Assembly (NCBI GenBank): GCA_964651475.1
Contig: CAZYXV010000002.1
Location: 146,274 to 210,273, forward strand
Source of the DNA: JBGSMF01 sp964651475
GTDB lineage: Bacteria > Chloroflexota > Anaerolineae > Fen-1058
Length of the DNA: 64,000 bases
Direction: 5' to 3'
Under the pieces are notes generated by a model. That model ran no database searches. It was not told where the DNA came from and saw only the letters and a program-made list of their open reading frames with translations. This document shows, piece by piece, positions 1 through 9,815 of this stretch (the first letter of the stretch is position 1; each line of letters opens with the position of its first letter). A program made the position numbers and the translations under genes.

Positions 1-1
1 G

Positions 2-475
2 CTGCAGCCGGAAACCGGCTTTGGGATCGCCGTCGCCACGATGGGATTGGGTGTGGCCGTGGGGGGGCTGCTCGTTCAACGCCTGGCTGCGCGCCTGCCG
101 GTCAACCAGGTGGTGGGCACGTGCCTGAGCCTGGTGGGGGTAGCCATCGTCGGCTTTGCCGTAGCGCCCAATTTTGCGCTGGTGCTGCCGGCGGCGGCGG
201 CCATCGGGTTATGCACCGTCGTCGCCCGCGCCGGCCTGGCCACGCTCACGCACCAGATCGTGAGCGACGACATTCGCGGGCGCGTGGAAAGCGCGGTGAA
301 TATGGTGGTCAGCACTTCTTCGGCCACGGCGCAGGGGCTATCGGGCATCCTGGCCGTTCCGGCGCTGCTGGGAGTTCAAGGCGTGTTTATCGGCGCGGGC
401 GCCATCACTTTCGTGGCCGGGCTGATTACCTTTTACGCCCTGAACGGCATCGTGCATGCCGCGGCAAAATCATAG
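2..475 (+). CDS. MFS transporter, C-terminal part (5' end outside window)
   Basis: The reading frame is open from base 2 and ends at a TAG at 473-475, so the gene begins before the window. The visible 157 residues are strongly hydrophobic, with about four membrane helices separated by short loops. A charged loop (SDDIRGRVESAVNMV) is typical of the cytoplasmic loops of major facilitator transporters, where R-G-R-x-x-S/G motifs recur. The substrate cannot be told from this part. It is convergent with the histidine kinase gene that follows. The family call is moderately sure; the specific function is unknown. Confidence 0.6.
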   Translation: MQPETGFGIAVATMGLGVAVGGLLVQRLAARLPVNQVVGTCLSLVGVAIVGFAVAPNFALVLPAAAAIGLCTVVARAGLATLTHQIVSDDIRGRVESAVNMVVSTSSATAQGLSGILAVPALLGVQGVFIGAGAITFVAGLITFYALNGIVHAAAKS

Positions 476-497
476 GGGCAACCCGCGGGCTGCCCCT
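474..497. terminator. Hairpin between convergent genes
   Basis: AGGGGCA (474-480) and TGCCCCT (491-497) are perfect inverted arms, and the loop itself contains CCCGCGGG. The hairpin overlaps the stop codon of the MFS gene and lies just beyond the end of the kinase gene on the other strand. There is no T-tract, so it may be a weak bidirectional terminator or simply a transcript end structure. Confidence 0.35.
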
Positions 498-502
498 GAA
501 CG

Positions 503-2446
<1,944 letters not shown>

Positions 2447-2630
2447 GGCACCCTCTCGGTATTCATCGCTTTGAAAACAGGCTCGCGTTGCAACGCTGGT
2501 TTTTGTTTCGGCTTGTGATACGTGAATGATAGCACATTTTTCGATAATCAGCGAATCGCGCCTTCGCCAGAAACAAAAATCGCCCGAGGCGCACTGCCGG
2601 GGCGAGCAGCAGATACTTGTGTAAATGTCC

Positions 2631-3776
2631 CTACAGGTCGGGCCATAGCCCAAGCTGGTAAGGAGGACGCTTGCCATCCAGCAAAACAAACGGTGCGGCG
2701 CGGCGCGGCGGCACGCCCAATTTGCCCAAGTCCGCAAGGTCGCGCAGCGTTCCGCGCCGCCGCTCGCGCAAAATGAGGTCCGCCGTTCGAGGGCCAATGC
2801 CGGGCACGCGCAGCAATTGCGCGCGGTCGGCGGTATTGAGTTCAATCGGCGCGCCGGCCAGGTGAAGGCGCGCCCAACTCATTTTAGGATCGGCGCCCAG
2901 CGGCAAATTGCCAGCGCCGTCAAAAACCAGCTCGTCGAAACCAAAGCCATACTGGCGCAGCAAAAAATCGCTTTGGTACAGGCGATGTTCGCGCAAGGGG
3001 TTGCCCGGCGGGCGATGCTCCAACGGCGTTCCGGGGATGGGCTTGAACGCCGAGAAATACACGCGAGACAGGCGCACCTGGCGAATCAACTGGGACGCCG
3101 TCAACAGCAACTCGCGGTCGGTTTCGTCGGCGCCGCCGACCACAAACTGGGTGGTCAGGCCGGGGCCCCCACCATGCTGGCGGCGCAGGGCATCGGCTTC
3201 GCGCAGCGGGCGCACCAGCTCTTCGATAAACGTCTTGTGCGGCGCCAGGCGGGCCAGGCGGGCGCCGTTGGGCGCTTCGAGATTGATCGAGACCCGGTTC
3301 GCCAACTGCATCGCCCGCGCGATTTGATCGGTCTCCGCGCCGGGCATCAGCTTGAGGTGGATGTAGCCGCGGAACTCGTACTTGCCGCGCAGCAATTCGG
3401 CGGTGGCGATGAGCCGGTCTTGCGTGCGCACGCCGCCGCCCGCCACGCCGCTGCTGAGAAAGGTGCCCTCGGCCACGCCGCGCCGAGTCATCTCGTCGAA
3501 CGCGCGCGCAAACTCGTCCGGCGAAAAGGCCACGCGCTGGCAATCGCGCCCGGCGCGGCAGCCGCAGTAATAACAATCGCGTTCGCACGCGCTGGAAAGC
3601 AAGGTCTTGAGCAACGTGATGCGCTTGCCGCCGGGCATGATGGCGTGGTGAATAAAGGGCGTCATTTCGCGCCGGGGCCTGTCACCTTCAACCCGCTTGC
3701 CCTGCGCGCTCACTTCTTCGGATGGCTCTACGTCCATCAACTGCTCGGCCAGCGCCAGCTTGTGCTCGATATCCAT
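2631..3776 (-). CDS. Radical SAM protein, putative DNA modification/repair type
   Basis: A 381-residue protein with the radical SAM cluster motif CERDCYYC (C-x3-C-x2-C) followed by a TIM-barrel-like core (LSSGV, GYIHLKLMPGA, VSINLEAP), and a C-terminal helix-hairpin-helix (LLRVPGIGPRTADLIL) that suggests DNA binding. This architecture matches the family named putative DNA modification/repair radical SAM protein (TIGR03916), which is often found beside a uracil-DNA-glycosylase-like gene. No such partner lies next to it here. The start is uncertain: ATG at 3774-3776 gives MDIEHK, and a TTG fifteen bases upstream is possible. It follows the DUF624-like gene by about 24 bases and may be cotranscribed with it. 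Confidence 0.8.
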   Translation of the reverse strand: MDIEHKLALAEQLMDVEPSEEVSAQGKRVEGDRPRREMTPFIHHAIMPGGKRITLLKTLLSSACERDCYYCGCRAGRDCQRVAFSPDEFARAFDEMTRRGVAEGTFLSSGVAGGGVRTQDRLIATAELLRGKYEFRGYIHLKLMPGAETDQIARAMQLANRVSINLEAPNGARLARLAPHKTFIEELVRPLREADALRRQHGGGPGLTTQFVVGGADETDRELLLTASQLIRQVRLSRVYFSAFKPIPGTPLEHRPPGNPLREHRLYQSDFLLRQYGFGFDELVFDGAGNLPLGADPKMSWARLHLAGAPIELNTADRAQLLRVPGIGPRTADLILRERRRGTLRDLADLGKLGVPPRRAAPFVLLDGKRPPYQLGLWPDL

Positions 3777-3800
3777 AGTGCCATGATACAAACAAATGTT

Positions 3801-4508
3801 CTATTTGTCAACCGGGACACCAGGGCCTGGCCTGGTCGTTCGCCACGTAAAATTCATCACCACCACGCACCATACGCCAGGCACAATCAACCAGACCAGC
3901 GGATGGAGCATGGTGAGCGATAACAAAACAACGCCCAATATCATCAGTGCCAGGGTTTGCCACACGCATCTCCCCACTAACACCATCGCCAGTTGCACCG
4001 TCTTTTTGAGCGGCGTATCGTAAAGCGCCAACACTGGCAGCAGGTAAATATGCAAAATCGCGGCCGCCAGGCCGAACCCCATTTGCAAGGCCCACGCCAT
4101 CACCATGTCCAGGCGGTCGGGAAACTGGTTAATCATGTCGGCCGTAAGCAGGACCAGCGATAAAAGAATCGCCAACGGCAAAGCCAGCAGCACGCTGCGC
4201 CAATACAAGCGCAAGCTCCCGCGGGCGGCGTCGCCCACGCGCGCAAAGCCGCCCTGCGCCGCTTTGCCGCAGGCTACCATCAAGCCGGCCAATGCCGGCG
4301 CGATTGTAAAAGCGGATACAAGCACACCCAGCGGCGGCGTTAACGCCCCGGCCAACATGCCTGGCACAGATAGCACCCACAATATCAACGACCACACGAT
4401 GAGGGTAAAATAACCGTCCCACAAGTCTCCGGCAACCTGGCGGAAAAAGGGCAACTCGGGTAACGGGCGCTCGTCTTCCGGCGAGCGCCCTGAAGGTGGA
4501 TGGCTCAT
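3801..4508 (-). CDS. DUF624-like (YesL-type) integral membrane protein
   Basis: A 235-residue protein with a short charged N-terminus and about six hydrophobic helices. The pattern PALAGLMVACGKAAQGG..., an interior LYWRSVLL segment and LYLLPVLALYDTPLKKT resembles the DUF624/YesL family of small membrane proteins, whose role is not well defined although some lie near sugar-utilisation genes. The stop lies about 24 bases before the chosen start of the radical SAM gene, and the start is 8 bases after the CDF exporter gene ends, so the three may form one transcript read from the CDF promoter. Function unknown. Confidence 0.55.
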   Translation of the reverse strand: MSHPPSGRSPEDERPLPELPFFRQVAGDLWDGYFTLIVWSLILWVLSVPGMLAGALTPPLGVLVSAFTIAPALAGLMVACGKAAQGGFARVGDAARGSLRLYWRSVLLALPLAILLSLVLLTADMINQFPDRLDMVMAWALQMGFGLAAAILHIYLLPVLALYDTPLKKTVQLAMVLVGRCVWQTLALMILGVVLLSLTMLHPLVWLIVPGVWCVVVMNFTWRTTRPGPGVPVDK

Positions 4509-4516
4509 ACGCTTGA

Positions 4517-5440
4517 TTACTCCTTACAACTGCCGGAACAAAGCGCCGCTTCCGGTCCGCAAGCGGCGCATTCGAACTGTATCGTCGTATGCTCGATTCC
4601 AAAACCGGCGCGCAGGCGGCATTTAAGCTCGCTCATCAGGTCTTGCGTCTGGCTCAAGCTTTGATCGGCAATCACCACGTGCGCGCTGAGCGCGGTATGG
4701 CCGGAACACAAGCTCCATACGTGCAAGTCGTGGACATTGGTCACGCCCGGCGCGCTATCCATCGCCTGCGCCACGTCAGACAACTTGAACCCTTCCGGCG
4801 TGCCTTCGATCAAAATGTGCAGAGAAGAGCGCGTCACCCGCCACGAGCTGGCCACGATGAGCAATCCAATCAACACGCTCACGATGGGATCAATCACCAC
4901 CCACCCGGTGCGCCAGATGATGGCGGCGGCCACAATCACGCCCACCGACGAGATGGCGTCGCCCAAGACGTGCAAAAAGGCGCTGTGCACATTCAGGTCT
5001 TGCTGTTCGTGTTCGCCGTGCGTGTGAGCGTACCCGTGCAGCACAAACGCCACGATCAGGTTAGCCACCAGGCCCACGGCGGCGATGACGAGCAGCTCAA
5101 TACTCTTGACCGGTTCGGGTTCTTGCAAACGGCGAAACGCCTCGGCAAAGATGCCGACAGCGGCGCCGGCCAGCGTGACGCCGTTGGCTAAGGCGGCCAA
5201 AACTTCGAGGCGATGAAAGCCATACGTGTGCCGGTCGTCCGGCGGCAGAGACGAAAGGCGCAGCGCCACGTAACTCAACGCCAGCGCAAAAATGTCCATG
5301 AACACGTGCGCCGCATCCGAAAGCAGCGCCAGGCTGCCCGTCCACACGCCGCCAATCACCTCGGCGGCCAGGATCAGCCCGGTGAGCGCGAGTGAAATTA
5401 AAAAACGTTTTTCGATATCTGGATTGTAATGTTGCGGCAT
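4517..5440 (-). CDS. Cation diffusion facilitator metal exporter (CzcD/ZitB-like)
   Basis: A 307-residue transporter that would export Zn2+ or a similar divalent metal in exchange for protons. It has six predicted membrane helices. The helix II metal-site pattern appears as LLSDAAHVFMDIFALALS, and helix V carries HVLGDAISSVGVI, matching the family H/D-x3-D sites. A His-rich loop (HGYAHTHGEHEQQD) precedes helix V, and a C-terminal cytoplasmic dimerisation domain follows. The protein ends in an unusual Cys cluster (CAACGPEAALCSGSC) that could bind metal. AAGGAAC lies just before the ATG. A good sigma-70-like promoter lies upstream, divergent from uvrA. Confidence 0.88.
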   Translation of the reverse strand: MPQHYNPDIEKRFLISLALTGLILAAEVIGGVWTGSLALLSDAAHVFMDIFALALSYVALRLSSLPPDDRHTYGFHRLEVLAALANGVTLAGAAVGIFAEAFRRLQEPEPVKSIELLVIAAVGLVANLIVAFVLHGYAHTHGEHEQQDLNVHSAFLHVLGDAISSVGVIVAAAIIWRTGWVVIDPIVSVLIGLLIVASSWRVTRSSLHILIEGTPEGFKLSDVAQAMDSAPGVTNVHDLHVWSLCSGHTALSAHVVIADQSLSQTQDLMSELKCRLRAGFGIEHTTIQFECAACGPEAALCSGSCKE

Positions 5441-5478
5441 GTTCCTTCCATCATTCCGGTTCTTTTAAAAGCACGTTG

Positions 5479-5507
5479 AGTATAGTGCAACATCAAGTAC
5501 AAGTCAA
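5479..5507 (-). promoter_or_regulatory. Promoter of the CDF exporter gene
   Basis: On the minus strand TTGACT (5502-5507) is followed after 17 bases by TATACT (5479-5484), about 40 bases upstream of the CDF start codon. It faces away from the uvrA promoters in the same intergenic region. No clear metal-regulator operator was recognised. Confidence 0.65.
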
Positions 5508-5533
5508 TATAAAAGTTTCGCTATTCTTTCAGC

Positions 5534-5562
5534 TTGACAAAAAAGAACGGGTGTGCTATTCT
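5534..5562 (+). promoter_or_regulatory. Upstream uvrA promoter
   Basis: TTGACA (5534-5539), a 17-base spacer and TATTCT (5557-5562), with a TG at 5554-5555 giving an extended -10. It lies about 130 bases upstream of the uvrA ATG. Confidence 0.6.
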
Positions 5563-5629
5563 ATTGGCTGACCAACAACTCGCTTTCTCCACACATAATG
5601 CTTCCAGTTGCTCGGCCATTGTTGCCTCA

Positions 5630-5638
5630 TGGTATAAT
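5630..5638 (+). promoter_or_regulatory. Second uvrA promoter, extended -10
   Basis: TGG followed by a perfect TATAAT at 5633-5638, 53 bases before the uvrA start codon. There is no good -35 at the normal distance, so it would depend on the extended -10. No LexA-like dyad was recognised in this region. Confidence 0.5.
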
Positions 5639-5691
5639 TCAAAGCTTGGGATTCCTGCTCATTACGAGACATTAGTCGGATTGGATGATTT

Positions 5692-8637
5692 ATGCCACAA
5701 GACAAAATTATCGTCAGGGGCGCGCGCGAGCACAACCTCAAAAACATCACGGTCGAAATCCCGCGCGACAAGTTGATCGTCATCACCGGACTATCAGGAT
5801 CGGGCAAATCGTCGCTGGCGTTCGACACGATCTTTGCCGAAGGCCAGCGCCGCTACGTCGAGTCGCTTTCGGCCTACGCGCGGCAATTCTTGGGGCAGAT
5901 GGAAAAGCCGGACGTAGATCAAATCGAAGGGCTTAGCCCGGCGGTCAGCATTGACCAGCGCAGCACCAGCCACAACCCGCGCTCGACGGTGGGCACGGTG
6001 ACTGAAATCTATGATTACCTGCGCCTGCTGTACGCGCGGGTAGGCACACCCCACTGCCCCAACTGCGGGCGCCAGGTGGAGCAGCAAACGTCGGAACAAA
6101 TCGTAGATGCCGTGATGGGCTTGCCGCCCGGCGTGCGCCTCCAGGTGCTCGCGCCGCTGGTCAAAGATCGCAAAGGACATCACCAACCCGTATTCGAAGA
6201 CGTGCGCAAGGCCGGCTTTGTGCGCGTGCGCGTGGACGGCGTTGTGTACGACGTGAACGAAGACATTGAACTCGATCGTTACAAGAACCACACCATCGAA
6301 GCGGTGGTGGACCGGCTGGTGCTCCCCGCGCCGGACGACGCCCAATCCAACACTTTTCGCTCACGCCTGGCCGATTCCATCGAGACCGCGCTCAAGCTGG
6401 GCGATGGGTTGGTCATCGTCAACGATCTATCGCACGAGCCGCCGCGCGACCTGATCTATTCGGAGCGGTTCGCCTGCGCCCAATGCGGCATCAGCTTGCC
6501 GGATCTGCAGCCGCGCACGTTCAGCTTCAACACACCGCACGGCGCGTGCCCCGCCTGCCAGGGGTTGGGCGTGCGGCTCGAATTCGATCCCGATTTGATC
6601 ATCAGCAATCACGACCTCAGCCTGGAAGATGGGGCGGTGACGGCGTGGGGGCCGGCGGCCACCAGCGAAGAAGGGTATTACGGGCAAATGCTGCGGGCGC
6701 TGGCCGAGCATTACGGTTTTCCTACGGATGTGCCGGTGCGGCAACTCAACTCGGCTGTGCTCGATCTCATTCTCTTTGGCACCGGCGACGAAAAGGTTCA
6801 CTTTGAGTACCAGGGACGCGACGGGCGGCGAGCGTCGTTCGACACAGCGTTCGAGGGCGTGATCCCCAACCTGAAGCGGCGCTACCAGGAAACGACTTCG
6901 GACAGCATGCGCGCCTGGATCGAAAGCTTTATGTCCGGCCAACCGTGCGAAACGTGCGGCGGCAAGCGGCTGCGTCCCGAAGCCCTGGCCGTGACGGTGG
7001 GCGGCAAAAATATCATCGAGGCCACCTCCATGCCCGTGAGCCAGGCGCTGGCGTGGGTCAAGCAATTTTCAAATCCCAAATCTCAAAATTCAAATCACAA
7101 GTCAAAAGCAAGCCAGAAAGCAGAAGCTGGACATCAGCCCCCCGCCCTCTCAACCCCGCTTACAGAACGCCAGATGACGATTGCTCGCCAGATTCTCAAA
7201 GAGATCACGGCGCGGCTGCAATTTATGGTAGACGTGGGGCTGGATTACCTCACGCTCGACCGCAGCGCGGTCACGCTTTCGGGCGGCGAGGCGCAGCGCA
7301 TCCGGCTGGCGACGCAAATCGGCAGCCAGTTGATGGGCGTGCTGTACGTGTTGGACGAGCCGAGCATCGGGCTGCACCAGCGCGACCAGGCGCGGCTGAT
7401 CAAGACGCTGCAAGCCATGCGCGATTTGGGCAATACGCTGCTGATCGTCGAGCACGATCACGACACGATCAATGCCGCCGATTGGGTGATTGATTTGGGG
7501 CCGGGCGCGGGCGTGCACGGCGGCGAGGTCATCTTTGAAGGTACGGTAGACAAGCTGTACAAGGATAAAAAATCGCTCACGGGCGCGTACATGTGCGGGC
7601 GCAAGAAAATCGCGCTGCCCAAGCAACACCGTCCGGGCAACGGCCACACGCTGGTCATCCGCGGGGCGACGGAAAACAATCTCAAAAACCTGGACGTGCG
7701 CATCCCGCTGGGTCAATTCGTCTGCGTCACGGGCGTATCGGGATCGGGCAAATCCACACTGATCATCGAGGTGATGTACAAGCGCCTGGCGCAGCTCATA
7801 TACAACAGCAAAGACCGCGCCGGGGCGCACCAGGCGCTGGAGGGTGTGGAGCACCTGGACAAGGTGATTGACATTAACCAGGCGCCCATTGGCCGCACGC
7901 CGCGCTCCAACCCGGCCACGTACACCGGCTTTTTCGGCGACATCCGCGACCTGTTCGCTAACCTGCCGGAAAGCAAAGTACGCGGCTATGGGCCGGGGCG
8001 CTTTAGCTTTAACGTGCGCGGCGGGCGCTGCGAGGCGTGCGAGGGGCAGGGGCAAATTCGCATCGAGATGCAATTCTTGCCGGACGTCTTTGTGACGTGC
8101 GAGGTGTGCCACGGCACGCGCTACAACCGCGAGACTTTGCAAGTGCGCTACAAGGGCAAAAACGTGGCCGAGGTGTTGGGGATGACGGTGGGCGAGGGGC
8201 TTGAATTTTTCGCCAACATTCCCAAGATCAAGCGCAAGCTCAAGACGCTTTCCGAAGTGGGATTGGGCTACATCACCCTGGGGCAGGCGGCCACCACGCT
8301 CAGCGGCGGCGAGGCGCAGCGCATCAAGTTGAGCAAAGAGCTTTCTCGGCGCGATACCGGCAGCACGTTGTACGTGCTCGACGAACCTTCGGTGGGATTA
8401 CATGCCGCCGACGTACACAAATTAATTGACGTGCTCAATCGCCTGGCGGACGCCGGCAATACAGTGGTGATTATCGAGCACCATCCCGATATTATCAAAA
8501 TCGCCGATTGGATCATTGACCTGGGGCCAGAAGGCGGCGACGCCGGCGGCGAGATTGTAGCCGAAGGCACACCGGAAGAAATCGTCAAAGTCAAAGCATC
8601 GTATACGGGGCAGTACCTCAAGCCATACTTGAAATAG
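5692..8637 (+). CDS. uvrA: Excinuclease ABC subunit A
   Basis: A 981-residue ABC-type damage-recognition ATPase of nucleotide excision repair, which loads UvrB at bulky lesions. Two ATPase modules are visible, with Walker A motifs GLSGSGKSSLAFDT (near residue 35) and GVSGSGKSTL (near 685), two LSGGEAQRI signatures, and Walker B-like VLDEPSIGLH and VLDEPSVGLH. The zinc modules appear as CAQC...CPAC and CEAC...CEVC. The protein is a little longer than usual. A Ser/Asn/Lys-rich stretch at about residues 459-488 replaces the normally short loop before LTERQMTIARQIL. That stretch is AT-rich and looks like a repeat sequence read in frame. The start MPQDKIIVRGAREHNLKN is the canonical UvrA start. 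Confidence 0.97.
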   Translation: MPQDKIIVRGAREHNLKNITVEIPRDKLIVITGLSGSGKSSLAFDTIFAEGQRRYVESLSAYARQFLGQMEKPDVDQIEGLSPAVSIDQRSTSHNPRSTVGTVTEIYDYLRLLYARVGTPHCPNCGRQVEQQTSEQIVDAVMGLPPGVRLQVLAPLVKDRKGHHQPVFEDVRKAGFVRVRVDGVVYDVNEDIELDRYKNHTIEAVVDRLVLPAPDDAQSNTFRSRLADSIETALKLGDGLVIVNDLSHEPPRDLIYSERFACAQCGISLPDLQPRTFSFNTPHGACPACQGLGVRLEFDPDLIISNHDLSLEDGAVTAWGPAATSEEGYYGQMLRALAEHYGFPTDVPVRQLNSAVLDLILFGTGDEKVHFEYQGRDGRRASFDTAFEGVIPNLKRRYQETTSDSMRAWIESFMSGQPCETCGGKRLRPEALAVTVGGKNIIEATSMPVSQALAWVKQFSNPKSQNSNHKSKASQKAEAGHQPPALSTPLTERQMTIARQILKEITARLQFMVDVGLDYLTLDRSAVTLSGGEAQRIRLATQIGSQLMGVLYVLDEPSIGLHQRDQARLIKTLQAMRDLGNTLLIVEHDHDTINAADWVIDLGPGAGVHGGEVIFEGTVDKLYKDKKSLTGAYMCGRKKIALPKQHRPGNGHTLVIRGATENNLKNLDVRIPLGQFVCVTGVSGSGKSTLIIEVMYKRLAQLIYNSKDRAGAHQALEGVEHLDKVIDINQAPIGRTPRSNPATYTGFFGDIRDLFANLPESKVRGYGPGRFSFNVRGGRCEACEGQGQIRIEMQFLPDVFVTCEVCHGTRYNRETLQVRYKGKNVAEVLGMTVGEGLEFFANIPKIKRKLKTLSEVGLGYITLGQAATTLSGGEAQRIKLSKELSRRDTGSTLYVLDEPSVGLHAADVHKLIDVLNRLADAGNTVVIIEHHPDIIKIADWIIDLGPEGGDAGGEIVAEGTPEEIVKVKASYTGQYLKPYLK
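7066..7145 (+). repeat. AT-rich low-complexity insertion read in frame inside uvrA
   Basis: A stretch rich in CAAATC/CAAAATTC words (seen best at 7069-7125) stands out from the GC-rich gene. It encodes about 30 residues dominated by S, N, K and Q between two conserved UvrA segments. Nearly repeated units such as TCAAATCCCAAA and TCAAAATTCAAA suggest an intergenic-type repeat that has become coding. The frame is kept. Confidence 0.6.
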
Positions 8638-8656
8638 CAATGTATTTCGTATTTCG

Positions 8657-8746
8657 GTATCTGCTCAAAAATTCGGGGAAAGAAACCGGGTTTTTTGGAA
8701 AAACCCGGTTTCTCGCCAGCCAGTCCCCGGTTTATTGAGAGGATAC
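8657..8746. repeat. Palindromic MITE-like element, GTATC..GATAC family
   Basis: A 90-base element between uvrA and queG. The ends are GTATCTGCTCAA (8657-8668) and TTGAGAGGATAC (8735-8746), an imperfect terminal inverted repeat. The centre is a perfect 15-bp stem, AGAAACCGGGTTTTT (8681-8695) and its complement at 8699-8713, with a 3-base loop. The last 22 bases match 20 of 22 with the end of the element at 55157-55252, so both belong to one family. Confidence 0.75.
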
Positions 8747-8752
8747 GTATTT

Positions 8753-8788
8753 CGTATTGCGTACTGTGTAAACGGAATACGCAATACG
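8753..8788. repeat. Short inverted repeat next to the MITE-like element
   Basis: CGTATTGCGTA (8753-8763) and TACGCAATACG (8778-8788) form a perfect 11-bp inverted repeat with a 14-base loop, immediately upstream of queG. The CGTATT words recur at 8641-8656 on the other side of the neighbouring element, so the element appears to sit inside an older CGTATT-type repeat. Confidence 0.6.
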
Positions 8789-8798
8789 CACTAGAACA

Positions 8799-9761
8799 AT
8801 GACCAGGCTTTCCGTTGACGGGCTGAAAGAATACGCGCGCGAGTTGGGCTTTGACCTGTGCGGCGTGACGGCCGCCGGCCCCGCCCAAACGCACGCCCGT
8901 TACGCCGAATGGCTGGCGCGCGGCTATCACGCCCAAATGAACTACATGGCCCGCCCAGACGCCATCGCCCGGCGCCGGGATGTGCGCGAACTCGCGCCGG
9001 GCGCAAAATCGCTCGTGGTGGTTGCTACGAATTATTATGCCCCTTCCCCCTCACCTTCTGCCGCCGGTCAGGTGGCGCGCTACGCCTGGGCAGCGGATTA
9101 TCACCACGTCATTGTGGACAAGCTGGAACAACTGGCGGCGTGGATTAAAAGAAACCAGGTTTCTGGGAGAAACCAGGTTTCGCATCAAGTGTGTGTAGAC
9201 ACCCGCGCCATTCTCGAACGCGAGTGGGCCGCGCGCGCTGGTTTGGGCTGGATTGGCAAGAACACCTGCCTCATCAACCCGCGCCTCGGCTCGTGGCTGC
9301 TGCTGGGGGAACTCGTTCTGGACCTGGAACTGGAGCCTGACCCGCCCTTCGCCGCCGATCGCTGCGGCGCGTGCACGCGCTGCATCCAGGCCTGCCCCAC
9401 CGGCTGCATTTTGCCCGGCAGGCTGCTCGACGCGAGTCGGTGCATTTCGTACCTCACCATCGAATCGCGCCATGACGTCCCTGCCGAGCTGAAAGAATCC
9501 GTTGGCCAGTGGATATTCGGGTGTGACGTGTGCCAGCAGGTTTGCCCGTGGAATCGTTTTGCGCGGCCCTCCGCCAACATCCGGGTCAACCCAGAATGGG
9601 CGTCACTTGACCCGACCGAAATCAAGGACATGGATGAAGCAGCGTTCCGCGCCCGGTTCGCCGACAGCGCCATCCTACGCCCCAAACTGGCCGGCCTGAA
9701 GCGCAATGCCGCCCTGGTGATCGAGAACGCGCGAGCTGGCGGCAAAGTGAGTATGGTATAA
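8799..9761 (+). CDS. queG: Epoxyqueuosine reductase
   Basis: A 320-residue cobalamin- and iron-sulfur-dependent enzyme that reduces epoxyqueuosine to queuosine in tRNA. Two [4Fe-4S] ferredoxin motifs are visible, CGACTRCIQACPTGC (about residues 189-203) and CDVCQQVCPWN (about 246-256). The family segment RAGLGWIGKNTCLI is also present. The acid/base-region signature around VDTRAILER is preceded by an odd stretch at residues 118-129, KRNQVSGRNQVS. That stretch is encoded by two copies of a palindromic repeat and was probably inserted. The protein ends shortly after the second cluster, so it lacks the long HEAT-like C-terminal region of some homologues. The ATG is the first in frame after the repeats; no strong ribosome-binding site is visible. 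Confidence 0.92.
   Translation: MTRLSVDGLKEYARELGFDLCGVTAAGPAQTHARYAEWLARGYHAQMNYMARPDAIARRRDVRELAPGAKSLVVVATNYYAPSPSPSAAGQVARYAWAADYHHVIVDKLEQLAAWIKRNQVSGRNQVSHQVCVDTRAILEREWAARAGLGWIGKNTCLINPRLGSWLLLGELVLDLELEPDPPFAADRCGACTRCIQACPTGCILPGRLLDASRCISYLTIESRHDVPAELKESVGQWIFGCDVCQQVCPWNRFARPSANIRVNPEWASLDPTEIKDMDEAAFRARFADSAILRPKLAGLKRNAALVIENARAGGKVSMV
9150..9181 (+). repeat. Two tandem copies of a palindromic 14-mer inside queG
   Basis: AGAAACCAGGTTTC occurs at 9150-9163 and again at 9168-9181, an 18-base period. Each copy is itself a near-perfect palindrome (GAAACC-A-GGTTTC). It resembles the stem of the element upstream at 8681-8713 (AGAAACCGGG). The period is a multiple of three, so the queG frame is preserved. 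Confidence 0.75.
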
Positions 9762-9762
9762 T
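9754..9762 (+). promoter_or_regulatory. tatA promoter overlapping the queG stop codon
   Basis: TGG plus a perfect TATAAT (9757-9762) form an extended -10. The TAA stop of queG (9759-9761) lies inside this hexamer. It is 53 bases upstream of the tatA ATG. No good -35 is present. Confidence 0.5.
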
Positions 9763-9815
9763 ACCCGCGCTCGCGCGCATAAAATCCAACCGGCGCGCCG
9801 GACAAGGAGAAAGTG

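Noticed and set aside
2447..2845. N-terminal extension of the histidine kinase to 780 residues
   Set aside because: The extension crosses the end of the radical SAM gene, has no domain character, and the GTG at 2446 has a ribosome-binding site right where the receiver begins.
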